DNA of 64,000 nt from Liolophura sinensis (taxonomy: Eukaryota; Mollusca; Polyplacophora; Chitonida; Chitonidae): positions 13,629,504 to 13,693,503 of the forward strand of contig NC_088298.1 in the NCBI RefSeq assembly GCF_032854445.1, in the 5' to 3' direction. A program made the translations under genes and the position numbers. Every line of letters starts with the position of its first letter. The first letter of the stretch is position 1. The notes below the pieces were generated by a model that ran no database searches, was not told where the DNA came from, and saw only the letters and a list, made by a program, of their open reading frames with translations. Positions 62,619 through 64,000 of the stretch are shown piece after piece.

Positions 62619-63096
62619 ATATATATACCAATACAATTCACAGTCGTCTTGGATTCAATTCAGTAGAAATTTGGCAAATGGACAAATTTTTGTAAGAACA
62701 ATTAGAACCATGGCATGATCTTATTACCACAAGTAGATCTCTAGTAGATGCACAAGTGTAATTACAGCTTCCGACCCGCTTTCATAAAACTTTGTAAGCT
62801 GATTCAATTTTTCATAACTTCTTCTCATAAACTGGTCATGTTGCCCCAGAGGTTTTACACGTATGCATCTATGAATTTCAGTTTTGTGAAATTCACCCCA
62901 AATGATTAACTAAAAAGAAACACTATAGTTATTGAAAGAAGTATTGGTAATTCTTGGTCAACTTGTAATTAAAAATTGTACGAAGATTTTGAGAGTTTAT
63001 GAGACGATGAAACTTGAATTTTTAATTTTTCCTATTCTGAAATCAAGAAACACGATCATCAAGATATTGTTTACATGATCTCCATGTGAAGTTAAG
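61673..63096. other. No gene recognised
   Basis: Only a TA microsatellite (62551-62628) and unremarkable AT-rich sequence. Confidence 0.5.
62551..62628. repeat. TA microsatellite
   Basis: About 78 bases of AT repeats with two CATATACA interruptions. Confidence 0.95.
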
Positions 63097-63368
63097 TTTT
63101 TATTTATTTATTTATTTAACTGGTGTTTTATGCCATACTCAAGAATATTTCACTTATACGACTGCGGCAAACATTATGGTGGGTGGAAACCAGGCACAGC
63201 CCGTGGGAAACCCACGACCATCCACAGGTTGCTGGCAGACCTTCCCAAGTACGGCCGGAGAGGAAGCCAGCATGAGCTGGACTTGAACTCACAGCGACCG
63301 CATTGGTGAGAGAAACCTGGGTCATTACGCTGCGCTAGCGCACTAACCAACTGAGCCACGGAGGCCCC
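63097..63368 (-). mobile_element. Full-length SINE family A
   Basis: Tail (TTTATT repeats) at left, body with the GTGGGTGGAAACC variant, and complete tRNA-like head ending at ACGGAGGCCCC. No clear target duplication was found. Confidence 0.83.
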
Positions 63369-63863
63369 TACAGCATTATAACCTTTAGGTCTGCAACATT
63401 AAGGTACAGCAATACCTGTGGCTATAGGCTTAAGGTAATAATTTATAATCACTTGAGACTCAGGTAGGGATCAGTATGCAGTTCTCAGTTAATATACATG
63501 CTAACTTCCAAGAAAAAAAAAATGCAACCAGGATTTCATGTGCACTGAGGTTTTAGGGTGATTATTTATGCAAATTAATTCTGTGATATATAGGTCATCA
63601 TCCATAAAAATAGTCAACATGATGAAACCTACTGTGAATCTAAGGAAAAATACTTATCATGTCTATAGTAATAAAAAATATATATAATGTGTTTTTCAAA
63701 AATATCAGCTGTTCCCTCTATGTTAATTATAGATATTGACAGGCCAGCTTTATTGACTAGACTTTTGATAACTGCCACCAGGTAGTAAGCATATCTTGAA
63801 TTTAACATAAACATACAAATGTATGCAGGCTGAGTGTAATTCTCCAAGCCTGCCTCTCCCTGC

Positions 63864-63894
63864 TTTGTGGCGTTAAACCTGAAGCACTCACTCC
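63864..63894 (+). mobile_element. SINE family B tail fragment
   Basis: GGCGTTAAACCTGAAGCACT followed by CACTC matches the 3' tail of family B (GTTAAACCCCAAGCACTCAC). Only the tail is present. Confidence 0.45.
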
Positions 63895-64000
63895 CTGCTT
63901 TGGTGACCACAATAATAATGATGAGTTCAAATCCTTGCTGGGTTACAGATTTATTTACAGCAGGAGGGTTTATCAAGTACCTGGTGAGGAGATAAGGGAT

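Overview
This is animal nuclear DNA from a lophotrochozoan, most probably a mollusc. It is AT-rich and almost entirely intronic or intergenic. More than 20 copies of one tRNA-derived SINE end in AAAT repeats. A second tRNA-derived SINE family is present, and minisatellites are unusually abundant. No bacterial-style gene organisation is visible, and every long open frame lies inside a tandem repeat. The species cannot be fixed from sequence alone.

The one gene I can support runs on the minus strand, right to left. Four exons join in a consistent reading phase: 52695-52719 (start codon), 50814-50863, 31506-31617 and 30702-30739. Together they encode a 75-residue N-terminus. It contains a zinc-binding C1 domain with the short 10-residue central loop that I associate with tensins. 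The tensin assignment is an inference; the phosphatase, SH2 and PTB domains would lie beyond the left edge. A separate ATG exon at 6747-6881 also ends in phase 0 with a good splice donor. It looks like the start of a shorter isoform that lacks the C1 domain, made from an internal promoter. Weaker candidate exons lie at 9823-9933, 14292-14329, 14829-14864, 22742-22776 and 59658-59717 (all minus) and 61319-61395 (plus).

Layout: 1-6.7 kb is mostly plain sequence with SINE pieces and one complete SINE of the second family (4623-4934). 6.7-15 kb holds the internal first exon and candidate exons. 17.2-17.6 kb and 20.7-21.0 kb are 29-bp and 16-bp arrays. 25.8-28.4 kb holds two complete SINEs and an inverted duplication. 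30.7-31.6 kb holds the C1 exons. 32.8-34.0 kb packs three unrelated minisatellites together. 36.9-38.0 kb is a 39-bp minisatellite built from the tail of the second SINE family. 41.0-43.6 kb is a nest of SINE, two 24-bp arrays, a TA repeat and a Penelope-like element 3' end. 44-51 kb is SINE-rich and contains exon 2 of the gene. 52.7 kb is its first exon and promoter. 55.4-57.9 kb holds 71-bp, 45-bp and 66-bp arrays. 58.4 kb is a second complete copy of the second SINE family. 61.3-61.7 kb is a 44-bp array that repeats a splice-donor-like sequence. The rest shows no recognisable genes.
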